Below, one piece after another: positions 29,310-38,931 of a stretch of DNA of 64,000 bases. Made by a program: the position numbers and the translations under genes. This stretch comes from an uncultured Buttiauxella sp. (GTDB lineage: Bacteria; Pseudomonadota; Gammaproteobacteria; Enterobacterales; Enterobacteriaceae): positions 23,624 to 87,623 of the forward strand of contig CAMLJN010000017.1 in NCBI GenBank assembly GCA_946480445.1, read 5' to 3'. Position 1 is the stretch's first letter. Each line of letters starts with the position of its first letter. The notes below the pieces were generated by a model, which searched no databases, was not told the DNA's origin, and saw only the letters and a program-made list of their open reading frames with translations.

Positions 29310-31973
29310 CTACAGCAAACTCTTGACGTAAGCGTCAATATCGCTGGTATATTTTTGTATGTTGGCAGCATCACTTTCGTGGATGTGATGCTCTAAAGTT
29401 TCACATAACTGCTTGCCGGGTACCAGATTGAGCATAGCAAACACCCCTTTCAGGCGGTGAGCCGTCTGTGCCAGCGCAGCATAATCACTGGTCGCTGACT
29501 CATTATACAATCTCCTAACATCTTCCGGTACTGTGTCGACAAAGAGTGCGTAATAGCCACTGGCATGCAGCTGTGCGTTTTCATCGCCGCCGAGAGGAGA
29601 CTCGGGGATTTCCTCGCGTGCCAGTTGCTCCTCTATCAGTTGCAGAACGGCGTCCTGCATGGCGTTGCTGATATTAAAGTTAACGCGGAACTGGCCTGCG
29701 CCCAATTTCCGCATTCCGTTTTCATCATCGCTTAAAAGCAATCCTGAAGATGTAAGATTAGACGGATTATCTGTCAGGAAGATATCAAACGCTTGACTGG
29801 CTAATCTTTCATCCGGCGTGATGCAGTTCGCTCCCCAGTTCTCAAGCTGGCGGGTAACAATGTTACGCACCTCACTGGAGGTGATGTCCAGCATCGCGAC
29901 CACTTCATCAAGCAGTTTTTCGTCCTGCTCTTCCGGCTGCGGTTCTGCGGTCATTTTGACATGCAGGTTGTAGCGTGTACCGATGTCCTGGTGCGTCTTG
30001 ATGCTGAGGTGTCCCCCCAGCTTGCGCGAAAGCTGATCGCACAGATAGAACGTCAGGCCATAGGCCTTACCGTAACGGTCTTCACGGGTTTCGTTGAGGA
30101 ACGGGAAGTGGAGATTATCAATTTCATCGTTATCGATCCCTTCCCCGGTATCCAGCACGCGGAACAGCAGACGGTCCGGGGCTGATTCTTCCTGGCAGAT
30201 TTCCAGCGTGATCTTGCCAATCTGGGTGGTGGTCACAGAATAGTGCAAAAGCAGCAGCAGTATTTTACGTAGCGCCTCACGATCGCCGTGACGTTCTTCT
30301 TCCGCCGGCAGGTGGTTATTGATCAGCAGCTGTAACCCTTTACGTTTAATAATTGGCAGCATCTCGAGCGCGACTTCATCAACCAGCGCCTGAACGGCAA
30401 ACCGGGTAACGTTGGTTTTCCAGGTATCGGCTTCCAGCGAGTTCAAAAGCTGAATTTCATCGACCAGCCGAACGATGGTCTGGGCTTCATTCACCAGTTG
30501 CTTATGTTCAGGGGTGTTGAAGGCAGCGGCCCGGTTGGCGAGGTTTGTGACCGGCAGCTGCAAAGCCTCGCCGATATGCTGCATAAACGCCACGCGGCCC
30601 TGCTGGTTCTTTTCATACAGGCGCTGGGCCTGTTTCAGCTTCTTATTGACCAGTATTTCGCGGTCCTGATCGCGGATAACGAAAATTTGCGTGCGCGGGG
30701 CAATCTGGCTGCGGAACTGGCGGATTTCATAAAGCTCATTATTGATGGTGGCCTGGATCACGCCCTGATGCTGATCGGCCATGGCAATAATGTTCTGCAA
30801 ATTCAGATGCGGCAGCAGATGGTCGGCGATTTTATTGCTGATCACTGTCCTGTTAGCATCCAGATCGTGCACCAGCAGACCCAGCGGCAGCAGGGCGACA
30901 ATTTCTTCATTCAGGGCGCGGAGCACCTGCAGCTCACCGTTGCCGCTCGGTGCTTCAGACGGGCGGGGCGCCTGCTGGCGAAACGTTGCAAAACCAAATA
31001 CCGCCAGCGCCAGCAGCCCAAGATTAAGCAGCAGCGGTAGCAGAATATTTTGCAGGGTGTCCATCAGCAGGGTGCCAAATGGCACCTGCCACACAAGGCG
31101 TAGCTGAGTACTGGCTAATGGAGAGGCGATTTCAATACGTGCGCTATTAAAACTGATGGTCACACTATCCGGGCCGTCCCTGTCCGCCGCCATCGACGTA
31201 CCCTGGCTCTCATCCGGCTCAAGCTGGAAACTATCCAGTGACATGGTAGGCGGGATAAGATCGTTAATCGGCAAATCAAAAGCGACTACCGTGGCCAGGT
31301 GCCCGGGCTGGTTGAAGGTGGTGCGCAGCGTAAAGTAATGCCCGTTTTGCCAGGCCAGCTTGCGCAGCGCAGAGAAGCTCTCTCGTTCATCAAGCGCGTT
31401 TGCCTGCTGCAACATTTCCGCCCGGCGTGAATCGACAATTGTTCCGACGCCCGTTTCCTTAAAGCCGGACGAGAGATCTTTTAAAGGCAGCGTGGAAACC
31501 AGAATCATGCTGTTGTCCTGGCCGTTCAGATAATACATCGACCAGGGGCTATTTTCTGCGCCCCACAGCGTATCAAGATAGGTAGAGATGCGCTGGGTCA
31601 TTTCCAGCGTCGAACTGTCGTGGGAGCCAAAAATCAGCGCTTCGCTCTTACGACGTGGTTTTTCGAGATAATACACATCCTGGCGAAGGCGGGTTTCCTG
31701 GAGGCCTTCGCTGGCGCCAGCTGAAGTTGGCGCGGCGGCAACGTTGTCGTAAATTTGCCACGTAGCATAGCGATAGGTATCAACTCTTTTATGCAGCGCA
31801 TGGGTGATGTCGACAATCTGATAGCTCTTATCTTTCAGCCAGGCGTTAACGGCGCTTTGAACCATCACACCCATAGCGACTAACAGCACGACAATCAACA
31901 ATAGAAAGAAGCGCGTAATGTTACTGGGAATAAGGGAAAATTTGTTAGGTATCATGCCGTCTGACTGACTCAT
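29310..31973 (-). CDS. rcsD: Phosphotransfer protein RcsD
   Basis: Inner-membrane His-phosphotransfer intermediate between RcsC and RcsB. I take the ATG at 31973 (MSQSDGMIPNKF), giving 887 residues (E. coli 890); the frame extends upstream without homology. TM1 (ITRFFLLLIVVLLVAMGV) and TM2 (ILLPLLLNLGLLALAVFG) flank a periplasmic domain. A degenerate kinase-like region follows with an ATPase-like DTGEGID but no HisKA phospho-His. The C-terminal HPt domain has its phospho-acceptor His839 in AQTAHRLKG. It precedes rcsB with a short gap. Confidence 0.95.
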   Translation of the reverse strand: MSQSDGMIPNKFSLIPSNITRFFLLLIVVLLVAMGVMVQSAVNAWLKDKSYQIVDITHALHKRVDTYRYATWQIYDNVAAAPTSAGASEGLQETRLRQDVYYLEKPRRKSEALIFGSHDSSTLEMTQRISTYLDTLWGAENSPWSMYYLNGQDNSMILVSTLPLKDLSSGFKETGVGTIVDSRRAEMLQQANALDERESFSALRKLAWQNGHYFTLRTTFNQPGHLATVVAFDLPINDLIPPTMSLDSFQLEPDESQGTSMAADRDGPDSVTISFNSARIEIASPLASTQLRLVWQVPFGTLLMDTLQNILLPLLLNLGLLALAVFGFATFRQQAPRPSEAPSGNGELQVLRALNEEIVALLPLGLLVHDLDANRTVISNKIADHLLPHLNLQNIIAMADQHQGVIQATINNELYEIRQFRSQIAPRTQIFVIRDQDREILVNKKLKQAQRLYEKNQQGRVAFMQHIGEALQLPVTNLANRAAAFNTPEHKQLVNEAQTIVRLVDEIQLLNSLEADTWKTNVTRFAVQALVDEVALEMLPIIKRKGLQLLINNHLPAEEERHGDREALRKILLLLLHYSVTTTQIGKITLEICQEESAPDRLLFRVLDTGEGIDNDEIDNLHFPFLNETREDRYGKAYGLTFYLCDQLSRKLGGHLSIKTHQDIGTRYNLHVKMTAEPQPEEQDEKLLDEVVAMLDITSSEVRNIVTRQLENWGANCITPDERLASQAFDIFLTDNPSNLTSSGLLLSDDENGMRKLGAGQFRVNFNISNAMQDAVLQLIEEQLAREEIPESPLGGDENAQLHASGYYALFVDTVPEDVRRLYNESATSDYAALAQTAHRLKGVFAMLNLVPGKQLCETLEHHIHESDAANIQKYTSDIDAYVKSLL

Positions 31974-32402
31974 TATAAGCGCGTAACCCGGCGAACACTC
32001 GCCACTCAGGAAAAATGACCCCTTCACCTGCGCAGGCAGGCGTAGCGGCTGTGAGCGATGCGTTAAACGCACCCGCCCTAAGGATACCTTTAACGGGGGC
32101 TGCCGTCATCGACTCTCTTATTTACAAGCAGTATAAGGGCAAACGGCCACCTTGCCAGGTGACGGATAATCGCTGAAATCAACCGCAGGCCGGGCAGATA
32201 AGCGCAGCGGTAAGGGCGTTATTTTTGGCTAAAAATCAGGCGTGAAACGGCGTTATTATTACGGCGAGCGCGGGTCAAAATAGCAGCTATATTTCCCGGC
32301 ATAGAGGCAGATGAATACGAAGCGGGAAGGCGTGATTACTTAATAGTCGTTAGTTTTTTGTACAATGTGGCGAGGGAAAATTAAGGTATTGTAAAGAAGG
32401 GT
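31974..32402. other. Intergenic DNA between rcsD and micF
   Basis: No gene recognised. It must carry the rcsD promoter (minus strand). A possible pair on that strand is TGGCAA, 16 bases, TATACT at about 32130-32160, with low confidence. The right part is A+T-rich and leads into the micF terminator. Confidence 0.5.
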
Positions 32403-32494
32403 AAAAAAAACCGGATGCGGGCATCCGGTATAAATAGGGGTAAACAGACATTCAGAATTGAATGACGGTAATAAATAAAGTTAATGATGATAGC
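32403..32494 (-). ncRNA. micF: MicF antisense RNA
   Basis: Trans-acting Hfq-dependent RNA that pairs with the ompF leader and represses the porin OmpF. The 5' end begins GCTATCATCATTAACTTT, matching E. coli MicF, and nearly all of the roughly 92 bases agree by recall. It ends in a strong terminator, ACCGGATGC-GG-GCATCCGGT plus eight T. As in E. coli it is divergent from ompC, with OmpR sites between. Confidence 0.93.
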
Positions 32495-32650
32495 GCTAAG
32501 TATTTTAGCGTTAAAAAGGAAAAGCATTTTGTCATTCAGTGCTACATGATAATGGTGCTCGTAACCCACTGATTTTAAAGTGTTGGCAATATTTTTTGAT
32601 TATTGGTGCGTATTTTTTTAGCTATTCGTGCTTAAAAAAGTTCCCGGAAA

Positions 32651-32711
32651 TATACATTTTGATACATCTATGTAGATAGTTGAAACATCTATAGGGTTTT
32701 CGTATCATAAT
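32651..32711. promoter_or_regulatory. OmpR-binding cluster of micF/ompC
   Basis: Three OmpR-type boxes in phase: ATACATTTTGATACATC (from 32652), TTGAAACATCT (from 32680) and TTTCGTATCATAAT (32698-32711), matching the C1-C3 boxes of E. coli ompC in order. They predict osmotic and EnvZ/OmpR control of ompC, and of micF in the other direction. Confidence 0.75.
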
Positions 32712-32819
32712 GTCGTTGGATTATTAGGTATTTGTTTTGGACAATGAGTTTGCCGACTGATTAGAGGGTAATCAGTAAGCAGTGGCATATAAAAAGGCAT
32801 ATAACAGAGGGTTAATAAT

Positions 32820-33935
32820 ATGAAAGTTAAAGTACTGTCCCTCCTGGTTCCAGCTCTGCTGGTAGCAGGCGCCGCTCACGCGGCCGAAATTTATAACAAA
32901 GACGGCAACAAATTAGATCTGTACGGTAAAGTTGATGGTCTGCACTATTTCTCCGATGACAAGAGCGCAGATGGCGATAAAACCTATATGCGTCTGGGCT
33001 TCAAAGGCGAAACTCAGGTCAATGACCAAATCACCGGTTACGGCCAGTGGGAATACCAGATCAACGGTAACACTGCTGAAAGCGAAAACAATGCATGGAC
33101 TCGTGTGGCCTTCGCTGGTCTGCGCGTAGGTGATGCGGGTTCCTTCGACTACGGTCGTAACTACGGCGTGATCTACGACGTAGCAGCATGGACCGACGTT
33201 CTGCCTGAGTTCGGCGGTGACACCTATGGCGCTGATAACTTCATGTTCAGCCGTGCAAACGGTGTGGCTACCTACCGTAACACCGACTTCTTCGGTCTGG
33301 TTGACGGCCTGAACTTTGCTGCTCAGTACCAGGGTAAAAACGGCAGCGTAAGCGGCGAAGATACCAACGGTCGTGGCGTACTGAACCAGAATGGCGACGG
33401 CTACGGTCTGTCCCTGACTTACGATCTGGGCGAAGGTTTCAGCGCAGGTGCTGCAATGTCTTCTTCCAAACGTACTGCTGACCAGAACAAAGCTAACGTC
33501 TACGGCGACGGCGATCGTGCTGAAGCTTACACCGGTGGTCTGAAATATGACGCGAACAACGTCTACCTGGCTGCACAGTACACCCAGTCTTACAACGCAA
33601 CCCGTTTTGGTGGCAGCCACGACTCAGCCGCTTACGGCTTTGCTAACAAAGCACAGAACTTCGAAGTTGTTGCACAGTACCAGTTCGACTTCGGCCTGCG
33701 TCCTTCCATCGCTTACCTGCAGTCCAAAGGTAAAGATATCTCCAACGGCACCAATAACTATGGTGACCAGGACCTGGTGAAATATATTGATCTGGGTACC
33801 ACTTACTACTTCAATAAAAACATGTCCACCTACGTTGACTACAAAATCAACCTGCTGGACGAAAACAAATTTACCCGTGCCGCTGGCATCGGTACCGACA
33901 ACATCGTTGGTGTAGGTCTGGTTTACCAGTTCTAA
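32820..33935 (+). CDS. ompC: Outer membrane porin OmpC
   Basis: Trimeric general porin of the outer membrane. It has 371 residues (E. coli 367). The signal peptide ([21 protein letters not shown]) is cleaved before [16 protein letters not shown]. The L3 constriction-loop motif is PEFGGDTYG, and the C-terminal strand ends LVYQF. GAGGG precedes the ATG, and a long A+T-rich leader follows the OmpR sites. Codon use is highly biased, as expected for an abundant protein. Surface loops differ from E. coli, so the OmpC name rests on location beside micF plus overall identity. Confidence 0.95.
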   Translation: MKVKVLSLLVPALLVAGAAHAAEIYNKDGNKLDLYGKVDGLHYFSDDKSADGDKTYMRLGFKGETQVNDQITGYGQWEYQINGNTAESENNAWTRVAFAGLRVGDAGSFDYGRNYGVIYDVAAWTDVLPEFGGDTYGADNFMFSRANGVATYRNTDFFGLVDGLNFAAQYQGKNGSVSGEDTNGRGVLNQNGDGYGLSLTYDLGEGFSAGAAMSSSKRTADQNKANVYGDGDRAEAYTGGLKYDANNVYLAAQYTQSYNATRFGGSHDSAAYGFANKAQNFEVVAQYQFDFGLRPSIAYLQSKGKDISNGTNNYGDQDLVKYIDLGTTYYFNKNMSTYVDYKINLLDENKFTRAAGIGTDNIVGVGLVYQF

Positions 33936-33953
33936 TTCCGACTCTTGTTGCTA

Positions 33954-33979
33954 AAGGGCGCCTGCTGGCGCCCTTTTTT
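33954..33979 (+). terminator. Terminator of ompC
   Basis: Perfect 9-bp stem AAGGGCGCC/GGCGCCCTT (33954-33962 with 33967-33975), 4-base loop, then T-rich tail. Confidence 0.92.
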
Positions 33980-34227
33980 GTGCGTAAAAGTCAGCAAAAA
34001 GCGTGGTTTTTCGTGATGTTAGTGTCTCAGCCGACATCGGTAAATTGATTTTCCTGTGAAGTGTCTGGAGAGAGGGTTTAGCACGTCGGAACTGATAAGG
34101 TTTGTTATCAGTCGGAATGCCTCTGCGGGCGCTTTTTTCTGTCTGCTCTCTCAACAACCCCTCGCTTTTCCTCCCTTGTTTCACCTTTTGGTATACTCTG
34201 GCGCCTCTTAACGGGAGAACCAACGCA

Positions 34228-35268
34228 ATGGAAAAACACTTTATTTACCGCGGTCTGATCGCCGTGGCGCTGCTGTTGCTTGCCGGATGTGATAATACGG
34301 CGCAGCAAAAAGAGACGGGGCTGGTGCTGGAAGGCAAGACCATGGGCACCTTCTGGCGTGCCAGCCTTGCCGGTGTGGACGGCGCTCGTCAGAACGAATT
34401 ACGCGCAAAAATTCAGGCGCAGCTTGACGGCGACGATCGCCTGCTTTCAACTTATAAGTCAGACTCAGCGTTATCCCGCTTTAACCAGTCGCGCAGCACT
34501 GCGCCTTATCCGGTGACGGAAGCGATGAGCGATATCGTCACGGAATCTCTGCGCATCGGGGCTAAAACTGCGGGCGCTATGGATATTACCGTAGGCCCGC
34601 TGGTTAATCTGTGGGGATTTGGCCCGGATAAACAGCCGGTGAAAACGCCGGATCGGGCGCAGATTGATGCCGCTAAGGCATTGACCGGATTACAGCATTT
34701 GACCGTTATCAACAAGGCCGGGCAGCAGTGGCTGCAAAAAGATCTTCCCGATCTCTATGTCGACCTTTCGACTATTGGTGAAGGGTACGCTGCGGATCAT
34801 CTGGCCCGCCTGATGGAACAAAACGGCATCAGCCGCTATCTGGTTTCCGTAGGTGGGGCGGTAGTGACGCGTGGGACCAACGCCGATGGCAAAGCCTGGC
34901 GGGTGGCCATCCAGAAACCAACGGACCGGGAAAACGCGGTGCAGGCCGTGGTGGATTTAAACGGCCACGGCATCAGCACCTCCGGCAGCTACCGCAACTA
35001 TTACGAACTTGAAGGAAAGCGGCTTTCCCACGTTATCGATCCCGCTACCGGCGAGCCGATTCAGCACAAGCTTGTCTCCGCCACGGTGATTGCCACCACG
35101 GCGATGGAGGCCGACGGCTGGGATACCGGGCTAATGGTGCTCGGCACTGAAAAAGCAAAACAGGTGGCCGAGAAAGAAGGGCTGGCGGTGTATCTCATCA
35201 CTAAAGAAGGTGAGGGTTTTACCACCTGGATGTCGCCGCAATTTAAAACTTTCCTGCTGAGCGAGTAG
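34228..35268 (+). CDS. apbE: FAD:protein FMN transferase ApbE
   Basis: Periplasmic lipoprotein that attaches FMN covalently to Thr/Ser of partner proteins such as Nqr/Rnf subunits. The ATG at 34228 (GGGAGA upstream) gives 346 residues (E. coli 351); the upstream frame to 34102 has no homology. Lipobox LLLAGC lies near residue 19. Core motifs GKTMGTFW, AMDITVGPLVNLWGFGP, STIGEGYAADHLA, SVGGAVVTRG, HGISTSGSYRNYY and SHVIDPATG are intact. A TATACT box lies 31 bp upstream. Confidence 0.95.
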   Translation: MEKHFIYRGLIAVALLLLAGCDNTAQQKETGLVLEGKTMGTFWRASLAGVDGARQNELRAKIQAQLDGDDRLLSTYKSDSALSRFNQSRSTAPYPVTEAMSDIVTESLRIGAKTAGAMDITVGPLVNLWGFGPDKQPVKTPDRAQIDAAKALTGLQHLTVINKAGQQWLQKDLPDLYVDLSTIGEGYAADHLARLMEQNGISRYLVSVGGAVVTRGTNADGKAWRVAIQKPTDRENAVQAVVDLNGHGISTSGSYRNYYELEGKRLSHVIDPATGEPIQHKLVSATVIATTAMEADGWDTGLMVLGTEKAKQVAEKEGLAVYLITKEGEGFTTWMSPQFKTFLLSE

Positions 35269-35281
35269 AATTAAAAAGCAA
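35269..35281 (+). promoter_or_regulatory. Ada box upstream of ada-alkB
   Basis: AATTAAAAAGCAA fits the AAT-N6-GCAA form of the Ada-binding site and directly follows the apbE stop, 69 bp before ada. It predicts autoactivation of ada-alkB by methylated Ada. Confidence 0.7.
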
Positions 35282-35349
35282 GAATGTGGGTTTCCCTGAA
35301 CGGCTGGGCTGTCAAAGTCATCCCATGACAGCAAACAGAGGAGCCAGTC

Positions 35350-36420
35350 ATGAACAACATCAATGACACAGGCACAGATGCTGGCCGCTGGCTGGCCGTG
35401 GAAACCCGCGATAGCCGCGCCGACGGAGAGTTTTTTTATGCCGTGAAGACAACGGGCATTTTTTGTCGGCCTTCCTGTAGCGCCCGGCGGCCGCTGCGTG
35501 AAAATGTCCTGTTCTTTACCGACCCGCAGGCGGCAAAGGCGGCGGGATTCCGTCCCTGTAAACGCTGCCAGCCGGATCGAGTGGCTCCCGAGCTGCGACG
35601 AACCGAACGCATCGCGCAGGCTTGTCGCATTCTCGAAGCCAGCCCGGAGCCGCTGAAGCTTGAGTCCCTTGCGGCCCAGGTGGCGATGAGTCCTTTTCAT
35701 TTTCATCGCTTGTTTAAAAGTGTCACCGGTCTGACGCCGAATGCCTGGCAAAAGGCACTTCGCGCCCGTCGTTTGCGCGAGCAGCTTGCTAAGGGGGAAA
35801 CGGTGACACGCGCAGCCTTCGATGCGGGATTTCAGTCCGGCAGCAACTATTACCGGCAGGCCGACGAGGCGCTGGGTATGACGGCAAGCCAGTTCCGCAA
35901 GGGGGGAGGAGACGCCAGCATCAGGTTTGTCGTCGGCACCTGCGGCCTTGGTGAGTATCTGGTGGCTGAAAGCGCGCGTGGGATCTGCGCTATACTGCTG
36001 GGCAATTCTCCGGAAGCCTTAATTTCCGAACTTGAGACGCTTTTCCCCCGCGCTGTGTTAACGGCAGACGATCCGGCTTTTGCCCGACGAGTAGCCCTGG
36101 TCGTCAGCTTTCTGGAACATCCAGTTCGTCAGTTCGATTTGCCCCTTGATATTCAGGGGACTGCGTTTCAACAACAGGTCTGGCAGGCGCTACGGGCGAT
36201 TCCTCCGGGGGAGACCTTAAGCTATCGGGCCATTGCTGAGCAGATCGGTAAACCGAAAGCGGTGAGGGCGGTGGCTGGTGCCTGCGCGGCTAACCGCCTT
36301 GCGGTTATCATTCCTTGCCACCGAGTGGTGCGCACGGACGGGGCACTTTCCGGCTATCGCTGGGGGGTGGAACGCAAACAACAGCTTCTGACTCTGGAAG
36401 CCGCGCAAAGGAAAAGGTAA
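35350..36420 (+). CDS. ada: Ada methyltransferase and adaptive-response activator
   Basis: Bifunctional: repairs methylphosphotriesters and O6-methylguanine/O4-methylthymine, and activates its regulon after self-methylation. It has 356 residues (E. coli 354). The N-terminal zinc site uses Cys39, Cys43, Cys70 and Cys73, with Cys39 the acceptor. An AraC-type HTH covers about residues 85-180. The C-terminal methyltransferase has the active Cys323 in IPCHRVV. Its stop overlaps the alkB start by one base (TAATG). Confidence 0.96.
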   Translation: MNNINDTGTDAGRWLAVETRDSRADGEFFYAVKTTGIFCRPSCSARRPLRENVLFFTDPQAAKAAGFRPCKRCQPDRVAPELRRTERIAQACRILEASPEPLKLESLAAQVAMSPFHFHRLFKSVTGLTPNAWQKALRARRLREQLAKGETVTRAAFDAGFQSGSNYYRQADEALGMTASQFRKGGGDASIRFVVGTCGLGEYLVAESARGICAILLGNSPEALISELETLFPRAVLTADDPAFARRVALVVSFLEHPVRQFDLPLDIQGTAFQQQVWQALRAIPPGETLSYRAIAEQIGKPKAVRAVAGACAANRLAVIIPCHRVVRTDGALSGYRWGVERKQQLLTLEAAQRKR

Positions 36421-37070
36421 TGCTCGATCTTTTTGCCGATGAAACGCCCTGGCAGGAGCCGCTTGCCGAAGGGGCTGTTATCCTGCGGCGTTTTGCACGG
36501 GCGAGCGCCGCGGCGTTAATTAAGCAGATGGACGAGGTGGTGCAGCTTTCGCCGTTTCGTCAGTTGGTGACGCCCGGCGGCTATACGATGTCGGTGGCGA
36601 TGAGCAACTGCGGGGCAAGAGGCTGGACGACGAATCCGCAGGGTTACCAGTACTCAGCGAAAGACCCTCTTACCGGTAAGCCCTGGCCTGCTATGCCGCA
36701 GATTTTTCGCGAGCTATCTGATGCGGCCTCTGTTGCGGCAGGCTATCCTGGCTTTGCGCCGGACGCCTGCCTTATCAATCGCTACGTGCCGGGCGCAAAA
36801 CTTTCCCTTCATCAGGATAAAGACGAACCCAATCTGCGCCAGCCGATTGTTTCCGTCTCGCTCGGCCTGCCTGCGGTATTTCAGTTTGGCGGTCTGAAGC
36901 GCAGCGATCCGCTGGTGCGGATCATGCTGGAGCACGGCGATGTTGTTGTGTGGGGTGGCCCGTCCCGTTTGTGCTATCACGGCATTTTGCCCTTGAAGCC
37001 AGGCTATCACCCGGCAACCGGTGAAGCGCGCTACAACCTTACTTTTCGCAGCACCAGAAAAAGCGATTAA
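36420..37070 (+). CDS. alkB: Alkylated-DNA dioxygenase AlkB
   Basis: Fe(II)/2-oxoglutarate dioxygenase that oxidatively removes 1-methyladenine and 3-methylcytosine lesions. The ATG at 36420 overlaps the ada stop and gives 216 residues, as in E. coli; an earlier in-frame ATG lies deep inside ada. Iron ligands His131, Asp133 and His187 and 2-oxoglutarate arginines Arg204 and Arg210 all count to their E. coli positions. It is co-expressed with ada. Confidence 0.97.
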   Translation: MLDLFADETPWQEPLAEGAVILRRFARASAAALIKQMDEVVQLSPFRQLVTPGGYTMSVAMSNCGARGWTTNPQGYQYSAKDPLTGKPWPAMPQIFRELSDAASVAAGYPGFAPDACLINRYVPGAKLSLHQDKDEPNLRQPIVSVSLGLPAVFQFGGLKRSDPLVRIMLEHGDVVVWGGPSRLCYHGILPLKPGYHPATGEARYNLTFRSTRKSD

Positions 37071-37144
37071 AAATAAGAATTATTCTTGCTGTGGCAGTAT
37101 TGCCGTTTAAACTGCTCGCTGTTTTTGATAGCGAGTAGTGAGCG

Positions 37145-38797
37145 ATGGAACTTTTACGCGTAGTTTACCGGCAGTATCGTTGGCCATTCCTGATAGTGAT
37201 GGGGTTAAGCCTGGCCAGCGCGGCCCTCGGCATTGGCCTTATTGCCTTTATCAACCAGCGGCTGATTGAAACCCCGGATATTACGCTGTCGGTTCTGCCG
37301 GAATTCCTCGGTTTACTGCTGCTATTGATGGCCGTCACGCTGGGTTCACAGCTCGCGCTGACCACGCTTGGTCACCATTTCGTGTTTCGCCTGCGCAGTG
37401 AATTTATCAAGCGTTTGATGGATACCCATGTTGAGCGTGTTGAACAGCTTGGCAGCGCAGCCTTGCTCGCGGGCTTAACCAGCGACGTACGCAATATAAC
37501 CGTCGCGTTTGTCCGTCTGCCGGAGCTGGTGCAGGGGATTATTCTGACCGCAGGTTCCGCCGCTTATCTGGGCTGGCTGTCGCCAAAAATGCTCGGCGTT
37601 ACCGCAATCTGGGTCGCCGTCACTATTCTGGGCGGTTATGTGCTGGTGGCCCGTGTATATAAGCACCTTGCCCGTCTGCGCGAAATAGAAGATAGCCTGC
37701 ATGACGATTACCAGACGGTGATCGAGGGCCGAAAAGAGCTGACGCTTAATCGTGAACGTGCGGAACGTGTCTATGAGGATAGCTATATTCCTCATGCCGC
37801 CGATTATCGCCGCCATATTATTCGGGCGGATACCTACCATCTCAGCGCGGTAAACTGGTCGAATATCATGATGCTGGGGGTGATCGGTCTGGTGTTCTGG
37901 ATGGCGAACAGCCTCGGCTGGTCCGATACCAACACGGCGGCGACGTTTTCACTGACCCTGCTTTTTCTGCGTACGCCGCTGCTTTCAGCCGTGGGCGCCT
38001 TACCGACGCTACTCAGCGCCCAGGTAGCTTTTTCTAAACTTCGACAGTTTGAGCTGGCCCCCTATGAAGCGACTTTCCCGCGTTCGCACGAGCCTGCGGC
38101 ATGGCAAACGCTTGAACTGCGGGATGTTGTTTTCCAGTATGGCGATAATGCTTTCTCCGTCGGGCCGCTCAACCTGAAAATTGAACGTGGCGAGCTTATC
38201 TTCCTGATTGGCGGTAACGGCAGCGGAAAGTCCACGCTCGCTATGCTGCTGACCGGGCTGTATCAGCCTGTTTCCGGCGCCCTTTATCTGGACGGCAGGC
38301 AAATTGATGCCAGTAATCTGGACGACTACCGCAAACGCTTCTCCGCGGTCTTCACCGACGTCTGGCTGTTTGGCCGTTTGCTGGGTCCGCAGGGAGAACA
38401 GGCCCGGCCGGAGCTGGTGGCGACCTGGCTTGAGCGCCTGCAAATGAGCGACAAGCTGAAGCTGGATAATGGCACCATCCTGAATCTGAAACTATCCAAA
38501 GGCCAGCGTAAGCGTGTCGCTCTTCTGCTGGCGCTGGCGGAGGAGCGAGATATCATCCTGCTGGATGAATGGGCGGCCGATCAGGACCCGCATTTCCGCC
38601 GCGAGTTTTACCAGGTGCTGTTGCCGCTGATGCAGCAGATGGGCAAAACCATCTTTGCAATAAGCCACGACGATCACTACTTCATTCATGCCAATCGCCT
38701 GCTGGAAATGCGTCAGGGCCAGCTCAGCGAGCTGACCGGCCACGAACGTGAAAGCGCTTCGCGTGATGCGGTGGCGAGAACGGGCGGCCAGGGTTAG
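37145..38797 (+). CDS. yojI: ABC exporter YojI
   Basis: Inner-membrane ABC half-transporter; in E. coli it exports microcin J25 together with TolC. It has 550 residues (E. coli 547). Six membrane segments occupy about residues 10-310. In the nucleotide-binding domain, Walker A is GGNGSGKST near 355, the signature is LSKGQRKR (a variant of LSGGQ also found in E. coli YojI), and Walker B is DIILLDEWA. It lies about 75 bp after alkB and probably has its own promoter. Confidence 0.95.
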   Translation: MELLRVVYRQYRWPFLIVMGLSLASAALGIGLIAFINQRLIETPDITLSVLPEFLGLLLLLMAVTLGSQLALTTLGHHFVFRLRSEFIKRLMDTHVERVEQLGSAALLAGLTSDVRNITVAFVRLPELVQGIILTAGSAAYLGWLSPKMLGVTAIWVAVTILGGYVLVARVYKHLARLREIEDSLHDDYQTVIEGRKELTLNRERAERVYEDSYIPHAADYRRHIIRADTYHLSAVNWSNIMMLGVIGLVFWMANSLGWSDTNTAATFSLTLLFLRTPLLSAVGALPTLLSAQVAFSKLRQFELAPYEATFPRSHEPAAWQTLELRDVVFQYGDNAFSVGPLNLKIERGELIFLIGGNGSGKSTLAMLLTGLYQPVSGALYLDGRQIDASNLDDYRKRFSAVFTDVWLFGRLLGPQGEQARPELVATWLERLQMSDKLKLDNGTILNLKLSKGQRKRVALLLALAEERDIILLDEWAADQDPHFRREFYQVLLPLMQQMGKTIFAISHDDHYFIHANRLLEMRQGQLSELTGHERESASRDAVARTGGQG

Positions 38798-38818
38798 CCG
38801 GCCCTTTCTTTTAAGAGG

Positions 38819-38848
38819 GAAGGAAAAACGCCGCTTTTTCCTTCTTTT
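38819..38848 (+). terminator. Terminator of yojI
   Basis: Stem AAGGAAAAA/TTTTTCCTT around a 6-base loop, then C and five T. Confidence 0.8.
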
Positions 38849-38931
38849 TCAGCAATCTCTTACCTGATTTTTTGTTTTCCGCACCTCTTCAGGCTATAAC
38901 TATCCTCGTCGTTATCAGGGAAATACGCCAG